Positions 51,393-62,059 are shown, counted from the first letter of the stretch. The stretch is 64,000 nt of DNA from JAFGTX01 sp942492225 (GCA_942492225.1 CALODS010000001.1:62001-126000), one strand, 5' to 3'. Numbers and translations: made by a program. Notes: a model not told the origin generated them from the sequence alone.

Positions 51393-52883
51393 CTATTCAG
51401 TTACAAGTTTTTCTTTTACAGAATTTTTTTCTTGCTTAACTTTTTTCTTAAGTCTAACATCTGGTTCACTCGGTAACTTAAATAGTGGAATAAAACGATC
51501 AAATCCTGTCAATGTTAACAATAGAATTGAACCAACAGCAATCATCGCCGTAAAGTTATATTTAATAAGTGTCAGTGGTGTAAATTCATATAATGGATAA
51601 ACCATACTAGCAATTCCCACATAAAAAGCAATATAAACATGCCATGGAATTAATTGAGAACCAAAGACACCTAATGCATCGCCAAATGTTGCATTTCTTA
51701 ATCTTAATGTGTAAAGATCTTCTTCACTACCCTCCACATTGTCATCTACTAATTCTTTGATAATAGGTCCTATTGTAACGATTTGAGCCATCTCATCTGC
51801 CAAAGCCATATTACCTGCGATAGATAGAAGTCCATTACAAAACATCAACTGACGGACATTTTGAGAGATACGTGCTACAAGCATTGATAATGGTGCAAAC
51901 GCTTTCATTGTTCCCATAATTCCACCAAAAGCACCTACCCACATCATCATTACAATAACCCAAGAACCCGCGCCTTCAAAACCTGTTGAAATTAAACCAA
52001 GGAACGATGAAACACTTTCAACTGTACCTGCAAATAATCCAAATACAAGTGATGAAAGAATACCTAATCCTAAACATGCCACAGTAGGCAATCCGCGAAC
52101 CGCAACAATTAATACCAATATTAATGGAATAATCATATACATTGGCACACCTGTTTGTACTTGTACCAATAATTCAACCGCAGATGCACGCGCTTCACCT
52201 AATTTTGTCCAAACATCTGCTGGAATTTGATTAATTGCTTCAGCTGCACTACCTACTTCTGTTGGTAAGCCCATAACAACACTCACGACAAAGAAGACAA
52301 TTGAAGCTGCAATTAAACAGAGAATAGACCAAACACCTTGGTGACGGATACGTTTAATAACTTCAACTCTTTGAATACCTGAGCTTACAACCGTTGTATC
52401 TGAGATAAGTCCGATGTTATCTCCAAAACACGCACCACCGGCTATAGCTGCAGTTGTTAATGCAACATCACCACCAACGATATGATTTAGCCATAAAAAT
52501 ACTGGTGCACATGCCGCAAATGTTCCCCATGAGGTTCCAGTTGCAACAGATAATACTGACGTAACAATTAATCCTGTGATCGCTACTGTTCTTGCTGTTA
52601 ATCCTAGTTTAAGTGCAAGTATAACAATTGATGCTCCTACACCTGTAGACATAAAACATTCTGCCATTGCATAAGCTAACATTAAAATAAAGAAAACAAG
52701 TTGCATTTCTTTAACGTTATCGACTGCTGCTTCTAAAAGGTTATTGAAGTTTAATTTTTCTGTTACCATCGCCACAATTGCTGCATAAACTGTTGCGATT
52801 GGTGCCGCTAATAATGCATCCATTCCAGAGATCATTAATCCTGCCATTACAAATACTGGTGATAATTTTAATAGTGCTATCAT
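51393..52883 (-). CDS. Na+/H+ antiporter NhaC family protein
   Basis: 496 residues, about 12 hydrophobic helices. The NhaC-type signatures are present: TSVLSVATGTSWGTFAACAPVF near residue 110, AGGACFGDNIGLISDTTVVSS near 148, and a hydrophilic C-terminal tail. AAGGGGCG precedes the ATG. Members exchange Na+ for H+, and some relatives are tyrosine or malate/lactate antiporters, so substrate is not certain. Monocistronic with its own terminator. Confidence 0.88.
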   Translation of the reverse strand: MIALLKLSPVFVMAGLMISGMDALLAAPIATVYAAIVAMVTEKLNFNNLLEAAVDNVKEMQLVFFILMLAYAMAECFMSTGVGASIVILALKLGLTARTVAITGLIVTSVLSVATGTSWGTFAACAPVFLWLNHIVGGDVALTTAAIAGGACFGDNIGLISDTTVVSSGIQRVEVIKRIRHQGVWSILCLIAASIVFFVVSVVMGLPTEVGSAAEAINQIPADVWTKLGEARASAVELLVQVQTGVPMYMIIPLILVLIVAVRGLPTVACLGLGILSSLVFGLFAGTVESVSSFLGLISTGFEGAGSWVIVMMMWVGAFGGIMGTMKAFAPLSMLVARISQNVRQLMFCNGLLSIAGNMALADEMAQIVTIGPIIKELVDDNVEGSEEDLYTLRLRNATFGDALGVFGSQLIPWHVYIAFYVGIASMVYPLYEFTPLTLIKYNFTAMIAVGSILLLTLTGFDRFIPLFKLPSEPDVRLKKKVKQEKNSVKEKLVTE

Positions 52884-53229
52884 GTAATACGCCCCTTTTT
52901 CTTATGTAATTAGTTGAGTTTCATTTTTGTTTACTTGCTTAAGCAATTTGATTATACCAGAGTTGATTTTCAGAATAAAGATATATATTTCACAATATTG
53001 CACAAAATTAAATACATACAATAAAAATCACCAAAATACTTAAAAACGCACTATAATTATGTGTTTTGAATGTTTTTAATAGTCACTTAATTCTTTAATC
53101 TTTATGCATAAATATGATGTTATTATATATATTATTCAGAATCATCATTGTGTTTGTTATTATTTTAACTTTTGTTTGCAAATAAAAATCGCCTAATCAA
53201 ATAATCAATTAGGCGACTCATTTCTTATC
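52884..53229. other. Intergenic region
   Basis: AT-rich region between the pyrophosphatase terminator and the antiporter start. No gene, RNA or clear repeat is seen apart from the terminator at 53189. Confidence 0.4.
53189..53215 (-). terminator. Terminator of the pyrophosphatase gene
   Basis: Stem TCGCCTAAT / ATTAGGCGA followed by TTTTATT on the minus strand. Confidence 0.85.
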
Positions 53230-55218
53230 TTATAAAAGTGAACCCATAGATGCGAATAAAGGTGCAAATACAAGTGACACGATTGTCATTAATTTAATTA
53301 AGATGTTAATTGATGGACCAGATGTATCCTTGAAAGGGTCACCTACAGTATCACCAACAACAGCAGCTTTATGTGCTTCAGAACCTTTTCCACCGTGGTG
53401 GCCTTCTTCAACATATTTCTTAGCATTATCCCATGCACCACCAGCGTTTGACATAAAGATTGCCATAAGAACACCAGTTACAAGAGCACCAGCTAGCATA
53501 CCACCTAAAGCTTCAGGTCCTAATAATAAGCCCATTACTAGAGGTGAAGCGACTGCCATAATACCAGGAATCATCATTTCCTTAAGCGCTGCAGCAGTAG
53601 AAATATCTACACACTTTGCATACTCAGGTGTTGCAGTACCTTCCATGATACCAGGAATTTCTCTAAATTGTCTTCTAACTTCTTCAATCATTTCAAACGC
53701 AGCCTTACCAACTGATTCCATTGTCATTGCTGAGAATAAGAATGGTAACATACCACCAACAAATAATCCAACAACTACGTTTGGATTTAATATATCAATG
53801 TTTGTTAAGCCAACAGCTTGTGAGTAAGATGCAAATAATCCAAGTGCAGTAAGTGCTGCTGAACCAATTGCAAAACCTTTACCAATAGCAGCAGTTGTGT
53901 TACCAACAGCATCAAGTTTATCAGTAATACCTCTTACTTCGCTTGGTAATTCACACATTTCTGCGATACCACCAGCGTTATCTGCGATAGGACCATAAGC
54001 ATCTACTGCAATTGTAATACCAGCTGTAGAAAGCATTCCTACTGCTGCTAATGCAATACCGTAAAGACCAGCAAATCTATATGCAACTAATGTTGCCACA
54101 CAGATGAAAAGGATTGGCCATGCTGTTGAGTACATCCCTACAGCTAAACCAGAAATAATTGTTGTTGCAGGACCAGTTTCAGATTGTTGAGCAATCTTCT
54201 TAACTGATTTATATTCTCCTGAAGTATAAACTTCTGTAATTGCACCAATTGCAAGACCAGCGATTAGACCAGCCGCAATAGCAAATGCAGGGTTCATTGT
54301 TCCAAAGAATTTACCACTCATTACAAATGCAGCGATAACTACAATAATACCACTTACATAAGTTGAATTTTTTAAAGCTTTATGTGGATCAGAACCTTCA
54401 TTACCTTTAACGAAGAATGTACCGATAATAGAAGCAATAATACCTACAGTTGCAAGGGCAAGTGGGAACATAGCGCCTGCTACTTGATAAGCAATAGTTC
54501 CTAATGTAATTGCCGCAATAATCGAACCAACATATGATTCGAATAAGTCAGCACCCATACCAGCAACGTCACCTACGTTGTCACCAACGTTGTCTGCAAT
54601 TACAGCAGGGTTTCTAGGATCATCTTCTGGAATACCAGCTTCTACTTTACCAACTAAATCCGCTCCAACGTCTGCAGCTTTTGTATAGATACCACCACCA
54701 ACACGCGCAAATAATGCGATTGAAGAAGCACCTAATCCAAAACCTGTTAAGATTTGCGGACTACCATATACTTTGTAAATAAGACCAAGACCAATAAGTC
54801 CAAGACCAACTACTGACATACCCATTACTGCACCACCAGAGAATGCTACTGATAATGCTTTGTTCATGCCACCTTCCATAGCTGCATTTGCCGTTCTAAC
54901 GTTTGCTTTAGTCGCAACACGCATACCGATAAATCCTGCTAAAGAAGAGAATGCAGCACCAATTAAAAACGCAATTGCTGTTGGAATACTCTTTAACCCA
55001 ACCGCGATTAATACAGATAATACCGCTGCAAATACTACTAATGTTTTGTACTCTCTTGTTAAGAATGCCATTGCACCCTCTTGAATGTATGTAGAAATCT
55101 CTACCATTCTTTCGTTTCCAGCACTTACTTTGTTGATTTTAGAGCTCGTTAGGTAGTATGCAAATAATAATGCAATAACCCCTACGCCAGCTGCTACTAA
55201 TGTTAAGTCGAAATTCAT
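53230..55218 (-). CDS. hppA: K+-dependent membrane-bound pyrophosphatase
   Basis: About 662 residues with 16 hydrophobic segments. The catalytic motifs are visible: GGGIYTKAADVGADLVGKVE then DDPRNPAVIADNVGDNVGDV near residue 195, and the distal VVGDTVGDPFKDTSGPSINI. The GNTTAAIGKG segment has Ala where K+-independent enzymes have Lys, so it belongs to the K+-dependent class. That class contains Na+-pumping, H+-pumping and dual enzymes; Na+ is plausible but not proven. It couples pyrophosphate hydrolysis to ion export. Start at 55218 after TAGGAGG; an upstream in-frame Met lacks a ribosome site. Confidence 0.95.
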   Translation of the reverse strand: MNFDLTLVAAGVGVIALLFAYYLTSSKINKVSAGNERMVEISTYIQEGAMAFLTREYKTLVVFAAVLSVLIAVGLKSIPTAIAFLIGAAFSSLAGFIGMRVATKANVRTANAAMEGGMNKALSVAFSGGAVMGMSVVGLGLIGLGLIYKVYGSPQILTGFGLGASSIALFARVGGGIYTKAADVGADLVGKVEAGIPEDDPRNPAVIADNVGDNVGDVAGMGADLFESYVGSIIAAITLGTIAYQVAGAMFPLALATVGIIASIIGTFFVKGNEGSDPHKALKNSTYVSGIIVVIAAFVMSGKFFGTMNPAFAIAAGLIAGLAIGAITEVYTSGEYKSVKKIAQQSETGPATTIISGLAVGMYSTAWPILFICVATLVAYRFAGLYGIALAAVGMLSTAGITIAVDAYGPIADNAGGIAEMCELPSEVRGITDKLDAVGNTTAAIGKGFAIGSAALTALGLFASYSQAVGLTNIDILNPNVVVGLFVGGMLPFLFSAMTMESVGKAAFEMIEEVRRQFREIPGIMEGTATPEYAKCVDISTAAALKEMMIPGIMAVASPLVMGLLLGPEALGGMLAGALVTGVLMAIFMSNAGGAWDNAKKYVEEGHHGGKGSEAHKAAVVGDTVGDPFKDTSGPSINILIKLMTIVSLVFAPLFASMGSLL

Positions 55219-55287
55219 GCTTATCCTCCTAAAAAAAATTAATAATGATTTCATCAAAAAACTGCTATTTTCATAGCAGTATTTATA

Positions 55288-55521
55288 CTATTTTTGTAAA
55301 TATACAAGTGCAATAGCGCAGATGATAAATGCAATAGCTGCTATTTTTGTAAGTTTATCAAATAGTTCATCATATGTTCTGCCTTTTTGCTTGCCCCAGA
55401 TTTGCTCAGCGCCACCGCCAATAGAACCTGATAGACCTGCTCTACTTCCTGATTGCATTAATATACTTACGATTAATACCAAACAAGAAATAACAAAAAT
55501 GATTGTTAAGAACGTGCTCAT
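55288..55521 (-). CDS. secG: Protein translocase subunit SecG
   Basis: 77 residues, two hydrophobic helices. The loop SIGGGAEQIWGKQKGRTYDE between them has the SecG glycine-rich hallmark. It belongs to the SecYEG translocon. AAGGGGG precedes the ATG. In Firmicutes secG commonly follows the glycolytic operon and precedes rnr-smpB-ssrA; here those genes are separated by the pyrophosphatase and other genes. Confidence 0.93.
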   Translation of the reverse strand: MSTFLTIIFVISCLVLIVSILMQSGSRAGLSGSIGGGAEQIWGKQKGRTYDELFDKLTKIAAIAFIICAIALVYLQK

Positions 55522-55911
55522 TTCACGACCCCCTTAATACAAGTTTAACAAAGTAATTTTAACATAGTGGTATACAGAATACAACCAGTATTTTCAATAC
55601 TTTGCAGTGAAAACCTTTTCCTATTTTTCATAAAAAAACGTGATTTCATTTAAATAAATCACATTGTACAAATAAGAGAAGATAAGTGAATTTCTTTTAC
55701 TATTTTATCTTATTTTTATAAATATGTCTATTCTTCATATGTTAACTTTAGTGAAGCATTTATTTAGTACTCTCTCACAATAGAAGAATTCACAAAAAAA
55801 GGTGCCACTTTGAACAAGAGGCACCAATTATTATTAGTTTTAGTAACCACCCGCTAACGCGAGTACCGTTTGTCTTTACAACTTAAAACGTATTGTAAGA
55901 ATTGCACTGTA
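55522..55911. other. Intergenic region between eno and secG
   Basis: Holds the eno terminator at 55794-55825 and the secG leader. Nothing else is recognised. Confidence 0.4.
55794..55825 (-). terminator. Terminator of the glycolytic operon
   Basis: Stem GGTGCC / GGCACC with a 13-nt loop followed by seven T residues on the minus strand, about 85 nt after eno. Confidence 0.7.
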
Positions 55912-57204
55912 TTACTTCTTTAAGTTGTAGAATGTTTTGATTCCATCATACTTAGCAGTCGTTGTTAAGAATTCTTCAATTCTCATTAATTGATTGTACT
56001 TAGCAACTCTATCTGTTCTAGCAGGAGCACCTGTCTTGATTTGACCTGAGTTAACTGCTACAGCAATATCAGCAATTGTAGAATCTGCTGTTTCACCTGA
56101 TCTATGAGAGATTACTGTTGTATAACCAGCTCTTTTTGCCATTTCGATAGTGTCTAAAGTTTCAGTTAATGTACCAATTTGGTTTAACTTTACTAAGATT
56201 GAGTTAGCCGTACCAGTTTCGATACCTCTAGATAATCTTTCAACGTTTGTAACGAATAAGTCGTCACCAACGATTTGAATCTTATCACCAAGCTTTTCAG
56301 TCATTAACTTCCAACCGTCCCAGTCTTCTTCGTCTAAACCATCTTCAATAGAGATGATTGGGTACTTTTCAACAAGTCCAGCATAGTAATCAACAAATTC
56401 AGCAGATGTCATGACAACACCTTCGCCGTCTAAATGGTATTTGCCATCTTCTTTATTGTATATTTCAGATGCCGCTACGTCTACCGCTAACATAATTTCT
56501 TCACCTGGCTTGTAACCAGCTTTTTCGATTGCTTCAATAATAACTTTAAGTGCGTCTTCGTTAGATGCTAAGTTTGGAGCAAATCCACCTTCATCACCTA
56601 CACCAGTTGCAAGACCTTTTGCTTGTAAAACGCCTTTAAGTGCATGGTAAATTTCAGCACCCATTCTTAATGCTTCCTTGAAGTTCGGTGCACCAACTGG
56701 CATAACCATGAACTCTTGGATATCTACATTGTTATCAGCATGTGATCCACCATTTAGGATGTTCATCATAGGTACTGGTAACGTCTTAGCGTTAGTTCCG
56801 CCAACATATTGGAATAATTGTAAACCCATTGATTCAGCTGCTGCTTTAGCAACTGCTAAAGAAACACCAAGAATAGCGTTAGCGCCTAATTTAGCTTTGT
56901 TTGGTGTACCATCTAAGTCTAACATTAATTGATCAATACCAACTTGGTCAGTCGCATCCATGCCTACTAATTCTGGTGCAATGATGTCGTTAACGTTGCT
57001 AACTGCTGTTTCAACACCTTTACCAAGGTATCTGCTTTTATCGCCATCTCTTAATTCAACAGCTTCGAAAGCGCCTGTAGATGCCCCAGAAGGGATTCCT
57101 GCTCTACCCATTGAACCGTCTTCTAAAATTACTTCAACTTCAATAGTAGGATTTCCTCTTGAGTCAAGTATTTCTCTTGCAAATACATCTGAAATTGTAA
57201 TCAT
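55912..57204 (-). CDS. eno: Enolase
   Basis: About 430 residues; converts 2-phosphoglycerate to phosphoenolpyruvate. Visible: AREILDSRGNPTIEVEV at the N terminus, the catalytic GDEGGFAPNL near residue 203, the metal ligands in LAVDVAASE, SIEDGLDEEDWDGW and QIVGDDLFVTN, and the Lys/His region LVKLNQIGTLTET and VISHRSGETAD. Start at 57204 after GGAGG; an in-frame extension to 57261 has no ribosome site. Last gene of the glycolytic operon. Confidence 0.98.
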   Translation of the reverse strand: MITISDVFAREILDSRGNPTIEVEVILEDGSMGRAGIPSGASTGAFEAVELRDGDKSRYLGKGVETAVSNVNDIIAPELVGMDATDQVGIDQLMLDLDGTPNKAKLGANAILGVSLAVAKAAAESMGLQLFQYVGGTNAKTLPVPMMNILNGGSHADNNVDIQEFMVMPVGAPNFKEALRMGAEIYHALKGVLQAKGLATGVGDEGGFAPNLASNEDALKVIIEAIEKAGYKPGEEIMLAVDVAASEIYNKEDGKYHLDGEGVVMTSAEFVDYYAGLVEKYPIISIEDGLDEEDWDGWKLMTEKLGDKIQIVGDDLFVTNVERLSRGIETGTANSILVKLNQIGTLTETLDTIEMAKRAGYTTVISHRSGETADSTIADIAVAVNSGQIKTGAPARTDRVAKYNQLMRIEEFLTTTAKYDGIKTFYNLKK

Positions 57205-57298
57205 TTTAAAATTACCTCCGTTTATAAATTTTTTATCGACTAACCAATCGGTTAGACGCAAATTGCATCGACTGCATTAGTCTCTGCTATTATCAGTC

Positions 57299-58825
57299 CT
57301 ATTTAACAAGGCTTGTTCCCGTCATTTCTTCAGGCTTTTTCACCTTAAGAATTTCAAGAACAGTCGGTGCTAAATCTGACAATTTACCATCACTTCTTAA
57401 TTCAACATTTCCTAAACCGGCAACAACTAAAGGAACAACATTTGTTGTATGTGCAGTCATAGGCTTACCAGAATCGTAGTCTACCATTGTTTCAGCATTA
57501 CCATGATCAGCAGTAATAAGGGCTGCTCCCCCTTTTTCGATAATTGTGTCCACTACTTTTGCAAGACAAGTATCTACTGTTTCAACAGCTTTTTTAGCCG
57601 CTTCAAATACACCTGTATGGCCAACCATATCTGGGTTTGCATAATTTAATATGATCACGTCGTACTTATCTTGACGAATTTCTTCAATTAACTTATCCGT
57701 CAATTCAAATGCTGACATTTCTGGTTGTAAATCATAAGTTGCTACTTGTGGTGATTGAACAAGTAATCTATCCTCACCAGCATTAGGTGCTTCTACACCG
57801 CCATTAAAGAAAAATGTCACATGAGCATATTTCTCAGTTTCAGCAATTCTTAATTGCTTCAATCCTTCAGCACTCAAAACTTCACCTAATGTATTGTGTA
57901 ATTTCGTTGGTTTATAAGCTACTTTAACATTTGGTAATGTTACATCATATGTTGTCAAACAAATATATTCTGTTTTAAAGTATTCTGTTTTAAACCCATC
58001 AAAATCAGGATCAACAATTGCTCTCGACAATTCTCTTGCTCTATCTGGTCGGAAGTTATAGAAAATAACAGAATCATTTTCCTTTAATTGTGCAGTAGGA
58101 GCGCCATTAACCTCAATGATTGTTGGTAAAACAAATTCATCGTTCAAGTCCTTATCATAAGATAATTGAACCGCATCATGGGCATTAGTTGCTTTTTCAC
58201 CTTTTGCATGCACAATAGCATCATACGCTTTTTCTACTCTTTCCCAACGCTTATCTCTGTCCATTGCATAGTAACGGCCAGAAACTGTTGCAATTTTACC
58301 AACACCGATCTCTTTCATATATGCTTCTAACTCATCTATATAAGCTAACGCACTTGTCGGTGGCGTGTCTCTTCCATCTAAAAATGGATGAACAAATACT
58401 CTATCAAAATTATTTTTCTTAAAGAAATCCAATAATCCTTTTATATGATCTATATGAGAATGTACACCACCATCAGATAAAAGACCCATTAAATGAATAT
58501 CCGAATTATTATTTTTAGCATTTTCTAAAGCTTCTATAAATTCCTCTTTATCAAAGAAATCACCATCTTTAATTGACTTAGTAATGCGCGTTAACTCTTG
58601 ATAAACAACGCGACCAGCACCAATATTTAAGTGACCTACTTCAGAGTTGCCCATTTGGCCTTCAGGTAAACCGACTGCCAAACCACTTGCCTGAAGTTCT
58701 GTATTTGGATAGTTGGCAAGGTAGCGATCAAAGTTATGCGTATTGGCTGAATAAACAGCATTACCCTCATGCTTATGATTAATACCCCATCCGTCAAGTA
58801 CGATTAACGCAACTGGTTTTTTCAT
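57299..58825 (-). CDS. gpmI: 2,3-bisphosphoglycerate-independent phosphoglycerate mutase
   Basis: 508 residues of the alkaline phosphatase superfamily. The Mn-binding motif and catalytic Ser are visible as LIVLDGWGIN at the start and GQMGNSEVGHLNIGAGRVVY near residue 57; distal ligands are in NYANPDMVGHTG near 400 and TADHGNAETM near 440. It interconverts 3- and 2-phosphoglycerate. 11 nt after tpiA. Confidence 0.98.
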   Translation of the reverse strand: MKKPVALIVLDGWGINHKHEGNAVYSANTHNFDRYLANYPNTELQASGLAVGLPEGQMGNSEVGHLNIGAGRVVYQELTRITKSIKDGDFFDKEEFIEALENAKNNNSDIHLMGLLSDGGVHSHIDHIKGLLDFFKKNNFDRVFVHPFLDGRDTPPTSALAYIDELEAYMKEIGVGKIATVSGRYYAMDRDKRWERVEKAYDAIVHAKGEKATNAHDAVQLSYDKDLNDEFVLPTIIEVNGAPTAQLKENDSVIFYNFRPDRARELSRAIVDPDFDGFKTEYFKTEYICLTTYDVTLPNVKVAYKPTKLHNTLGEVLSAEGLKQLRIAETEKYAHVTFFFNGGVEAPNAGEDRLLVQSPQVATYDLQPEMSAFELTDKLIEEIRQDKYDVIILNYANPDMVGHTGVFEAAKKAVETVDTCLAKVVDTIIEKGGAALITADHGNAETMVDYDSGKPMTAHTTNVVPLVVAGLGNVELRSDGKLSDLAPTVLEILKVKKPEEMTGTSLVK

Positions 58826-58836
58826 CTTATCTCTCC

Positions 58837-59583
58837 TTAAAAGTTTACAAGTTCTACAAAACTATCAGCTTTAAGGCTTGCTCCACCAACTAATGCACCA
58901 TCAATATCACTTTCATTCATGATTTCTTCTACATTTTCTGGTTTTACGCTACCACCGTACTGAATGCGTACTTCTTCTGATTCAGCATCACTGTATAATC
59001 CTTGAACAACTTCTCTAACATAAGCAATAATATCATTTGCTTGTTTGCTTGTAGCAGTCTTACCAGTACCTATTGCCCAGATTGGCTCATAAGCAATAAC
59101 CACTTTAGAAACATCTTTTGCATCAATCCCTGAAAAAGCAGCTTCTATTTGCGTCTTTACTACTTGCTTTTCTTTGCCTGCTTCTCTTTCTTCAAGTGTT
59201 TCTCCGCAACATAAAATTGGTGTAATACCAACTTGTAATGCTTTGATCACTTTTTTGTTACATGTCTCATCTGTTTCATTAAACATTGCTCTTCTTTCCG
59301 AGTGACCAATAACAACATAATCAACATCAATTTCTTTTAACATTGCTGGTGCAATTTCTCCGGTAAAAGCGCCATTGTCTTCAAAGTGCATATTCTGAGC
59401 ACCAATCTTAATGTTTGTACCCTTTGTAGCTGCTTTCAAATCTTTTAGCAATGTTGCTGGTGCACAGATAACCGCTTCAACATCTGTACCTGCAATTTTT
59501 TCTTTAATCTCGTTTACAAAAGCGACACCTTCAGCAATTGTCATGTTCATTTTCCAGTTTCCTGCTATAATAGGTTTTCTCAT
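58837..59583 (-). CDS. tpiA: Triosephosphate isomerase
   Basis: About 248 residues. The catalytic residues are visible in AGNWKMN (Lys), VIGHSERR (His) and VIAYEPIWAIGTGKTAT (Glu and loop 6). GGAGGG precedes the ATG at 59583; the longer in-frame start would overlap pgk. Located 19 nt after pgk. Confidence 0.98.
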   Translation of the reverse strand: MRKPIIAGNWKMNMTIAEGVAFVNEIKEKIAGTDVEAVICAPATLLKDLKAATKGTNIKIGAQNMHFEDNGAFTGEIAPAMLKEIDVDYVVIGHSERRAMFNETDETCNKKVIKALQVGITPILCCGETLEEREAGKEKQVVKTQIEAAFSGIDAKDVSKVVIAYEPIWAIGTGKTATSKQANDIIAYVREVVQGLYSDAESEEVRIQYGGSVKPENVEEIMNESDIDGALVGGASLKADSFVELVNF

Positions 59584-59602
59584 TTTAAGACCCTCCAGAA
59601 TT

Positions 59603-60790
59603 TTATTTTTCAGAAATAGATTCAATACCTGGTAATACTTTACCCTCTAAGTACTCAAGCGAAGCACCACCACCAGTAGAAATATGTGTAAATTGATCTG
59701 CAAATCCTAAATCCATTGCTGCTGCTGCAGAATCACCACCACCAATAATTGTGATTGCATTCTCTAGGCCTGCAATTGATTCACACACACCGATTGTTCC
59801 TTTTGCGAAGTTAGACATTTCGAACACACCCATCGGCCCATTCCAAACTACCGTCTTAGCACCTTCTAGTTCTTTAGAAAATAATGCAATTGATTCAGCA
59901 CCAATATCAAGACCCATTTCATCCGAAGCAATATCGGCAACTGGAACTGTTCTGAATTCAGCATCGTTGCTAAATTCTTTACAAGCAACAACGTCAACAG
60001 GTAAAATTAACTTTACACCTTTTGCCGCTGCTTTTTCCATAAGACTCTTTGCAAGGTCAACTTTATCTTCTTCTAATAATGATTTTCCGATGTTTTGGTC
60101 CAATGCTTTTAAAAATGTAAACATCATCCCACCACCAATTAAAATCTTATCTGCTTTTTCAATTAAGTTTTCTATCACACCAATTTTATCAGAAACTTTT
60201 GCCCCACCAAGAATTGCAACAAGTGGTCTGGCTGGTGCATCTACAACGCCACCAATAAAGTTAATTTCTTTTTCCATTAAGAAACCTGCCGCTGTTTCTA
60301 AATTTGCGGCTATGCCTTTATTTGATGCATGTGCTCTATGAGCAGTACCAAATGCATCATTCACAAATAAGTCACCAAGCGATGCCCAATATTTTCCTAA
60401 ATCAGCATCATTCTTAGTTTCACCAGCTTCAAATCTAGTGTTTTCAAACACTAAAATTTCACCTTCATTCATATTATCAATAGCTGTTTCTAGAATTTCA
60501 CCTCTAGTTTCTGGTACAAAATTAACGTCTTTCTTAAGTAACTCACCTAAACGCGTTGCTACCGGCTTAAGCGTTTTCGTCAGCTTGTCTTCTTCTGTTT
60601 TAACTTTACCTAAATGCGAGAATGCAATTACTTTAGCACCTTCATCCAATAAATACTTTAATGTAGGAATTGCTTGAACAATACGGTTGTCATTTGTGAT
60701 GACACCATTTTTCATTGGTACATTAAAGTCAACACGCACAAGTACCTTTTTACCTTTTACACTTAAATCCGTAACTATTTTCTTTGCCAT
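59603..60790 (-). CDS. pgk: Phosphoglycerate kinase
   Basis: 395 residues. N-terminal substrate domain with VLVRVDFNVPMKNG and AFSHLGKVKTEEDK, then nucleotide-binding domain with AILGGAKVSDKIGVIENL and the C-terminal GGGDSAAAAMDLG and STGGGASLEYLEG. It makes ATP from 1,3-bisphosphoglycerate. AGGAGGG before the ATG. A 30-bp palindrome separates it from gap. Confidence 0.98.
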   Translation of the reverse strand: MAKKIVTDLSVKGKKVLVRVDFNVPMKNGVITNDNRIVQAIPTLKYLLDEGAKVIAFSHLGKVKTEEDKLTKTLKPVATRLGELLKKDVNFVPETRGEILETAIDNMNEGEILVFENTRFEAGETKNDADLGKYWASLGDLFVNDAFGTAHRAHASNKGIAANLETAAGFLMEKEINFIGGVVDAPARPLVAILGGAKVSDKIGVIENLIEKADKILIGGGMMFTFLKALDQNIGKSLLEEDKVDLAKSLMEKAAAKGVKLILPVDVVACKEFSNDAEFRTVPVADIASDEMGLDIGAESIALFSKELEGAKTVVWNGPMGVFEMSNFAKGTIGVCESIAGLENAITIIGGGDSAAAAMDLGFADQFTHISTGGGASLEYLEGKVLPGIESISEK

Positions 60791-60940
60791 TTGATTCCCT
60801 CCTAATATATATGTGATCCATTCGCATAAATAGCGTAATAAAATTCAATTTTCACTTGTCCAATTTATCATTAAAGTAAAAACTCACTTTTAGCACGCTG
60901 TTAACAGTTTGTGAATATTACACTTTTAACAACATAATAG

Positions 60941-60970
60941 AATAGCGGAACTTATATAAGTTCCGCTATT
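60941..60970. repeat. 30-bp perfect palindrome between gap and pgk
   Basis: AATAGCGGAACTTAT and its exact complement. The T tail on the minus strand is weak, so it may be a partial terminator or an mRNA processing or stability element that sets gap apart from the downstream genes. Confidence 0.6.
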
Positions 60971-61044
60971 CATTTTAACATAAGTACTAGGTCCTATCTA
61001 GGATGCTAGAAGCTTAATGCTCTAAAACATTTTATCTAATCAAA

Positions 61045-62046
61045 TTATTTGATCAGTGAAGCAAATTTCTTCGCTAATCTAACAAGTTGAGCAGTGTAAG
61101 ACATTTCATTGTCATACCACATAACAACTTTGATCATTTGCTTGCCATCTACTTCTAGTACTTTTGTACATCCTGCATCAAATAACGAACCAAATTCGCA
61201 ACCGATGATATCTGTAGATACAATCGGATCTTCAGTGTAACCAAACGATTCATTTGCAGCAGCTTTCATTGCAGCGTTTATTTCTTCAACTGTTACAGTC
61301 TTTTCTAACTCAACTGTTAAGTCAACAAGCGAACCTGTCATTGTAGGTACTCTCATCGCGCCACCATCTAATTTACCTTTTAATTCTGGTAAAACAAGAC
61401 CTACTGCAGCAGCAGCTCCAGTTGTAGTTGGAACGATATTTTGAGCAGCAGTTCTACCTCTTCTAAGGTCTTCATGCGGTCCATCTAATGTGTTTTGGTC
61501 ATTTGTATAAGCATGAATTGTAGTCATAAGACCTTTCACAAGACCAAATTTGTCATTTAAAACTTGTGCCGCTGGGGCCAAACAGTTTGTTGTACAAGAA
61601 GCACCTGAAAGAACAGTTTCAGTTCCATCAAGGATTCCATCATTTACGTTATATACAATTGTCTTAATGTCACCTTTTGCCGGAGCAGATATAATAACAC
61701 GTTTAGCGCCTGCAGTAATATGCTTTTCAGCAGCTTCTTTTGTTCTAAAGAATCCAGTACATTCGATAACAACGTCTACATCTAAGTCGCCCCATGGTAA
61801 ATCTTCCGGGTTTCTTTCAGCAAAGATTTTAATGTCTTTACCATCAACAGAGATTGCACCGTCTTTTGCTACAATAGCATCGCTCTTGTAACGTCCTTGT
61901 GCACTGTCATATTTAAGTAAGTGTGCAAGAGTCTTAGCATCTGTTAAATCATTTACTGCGACGATTTCAAATTCATCACTACCATACATTAATCTAAATG
62001 CTAATCTACCAATTCTACCAAATCCATTAATCGCTACTTTTACCAT
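61045..62046 (-). CDS. gap: Glyceraldehyde-3-phosphate dehydrogenase
   Basis: About 333 residues. NAD-binding INGFGRIGRLAFR at the N terminus and the active-site SGASCTTNCLAPA with catalytic Cys near residue 150; the His lies in KGLMTTIHAYTNDQ. The C terminus has WYDNEMSYTAQLVRL. ATAAGGAGG precedes the ATG at 62046. Its gene starts 13 nt after the cggR stop. Confidence 0.98.
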   Translation of the reverse strand: MVKVAINGFGRIGRLAFRLMYGSDEFEIVAVNDLTDAKTLAHLLKYDSAQGRYKSDAIVAKDGAISVDGKDIKIFAERNPEDLPWGDLDVDVVIECTGFFRTKEAAEKHITAGAKRVIISAPAKGDIKTIVYNVNDGILDGTETVLSGASCTTNCLAPAAQVLNDKFGLVKGLMTTIHAYTNDQNTLDGPHEDLRRGRTAAQNIVPTTTGAAAAVGLVLPELKGKLDGGAMRVPTMTGSLVDLTVELEKTVTVEEINAAMKAAANESFGYTEDPIVSTDIIGCEFGSLFDAGCTKVLEVDGKQMIKVVMWYDNEMSYTAQLVRLAKKFASLIK

Positions 62047-62059
62047 TCTTAAATCCTCC

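Noticed and set aside
59751..60341. 196-residue plus-strand frame opposite pgk
   Set aside because: Shadow of phosphoglycerate kinase; codon pattern mirrors the sense gene.
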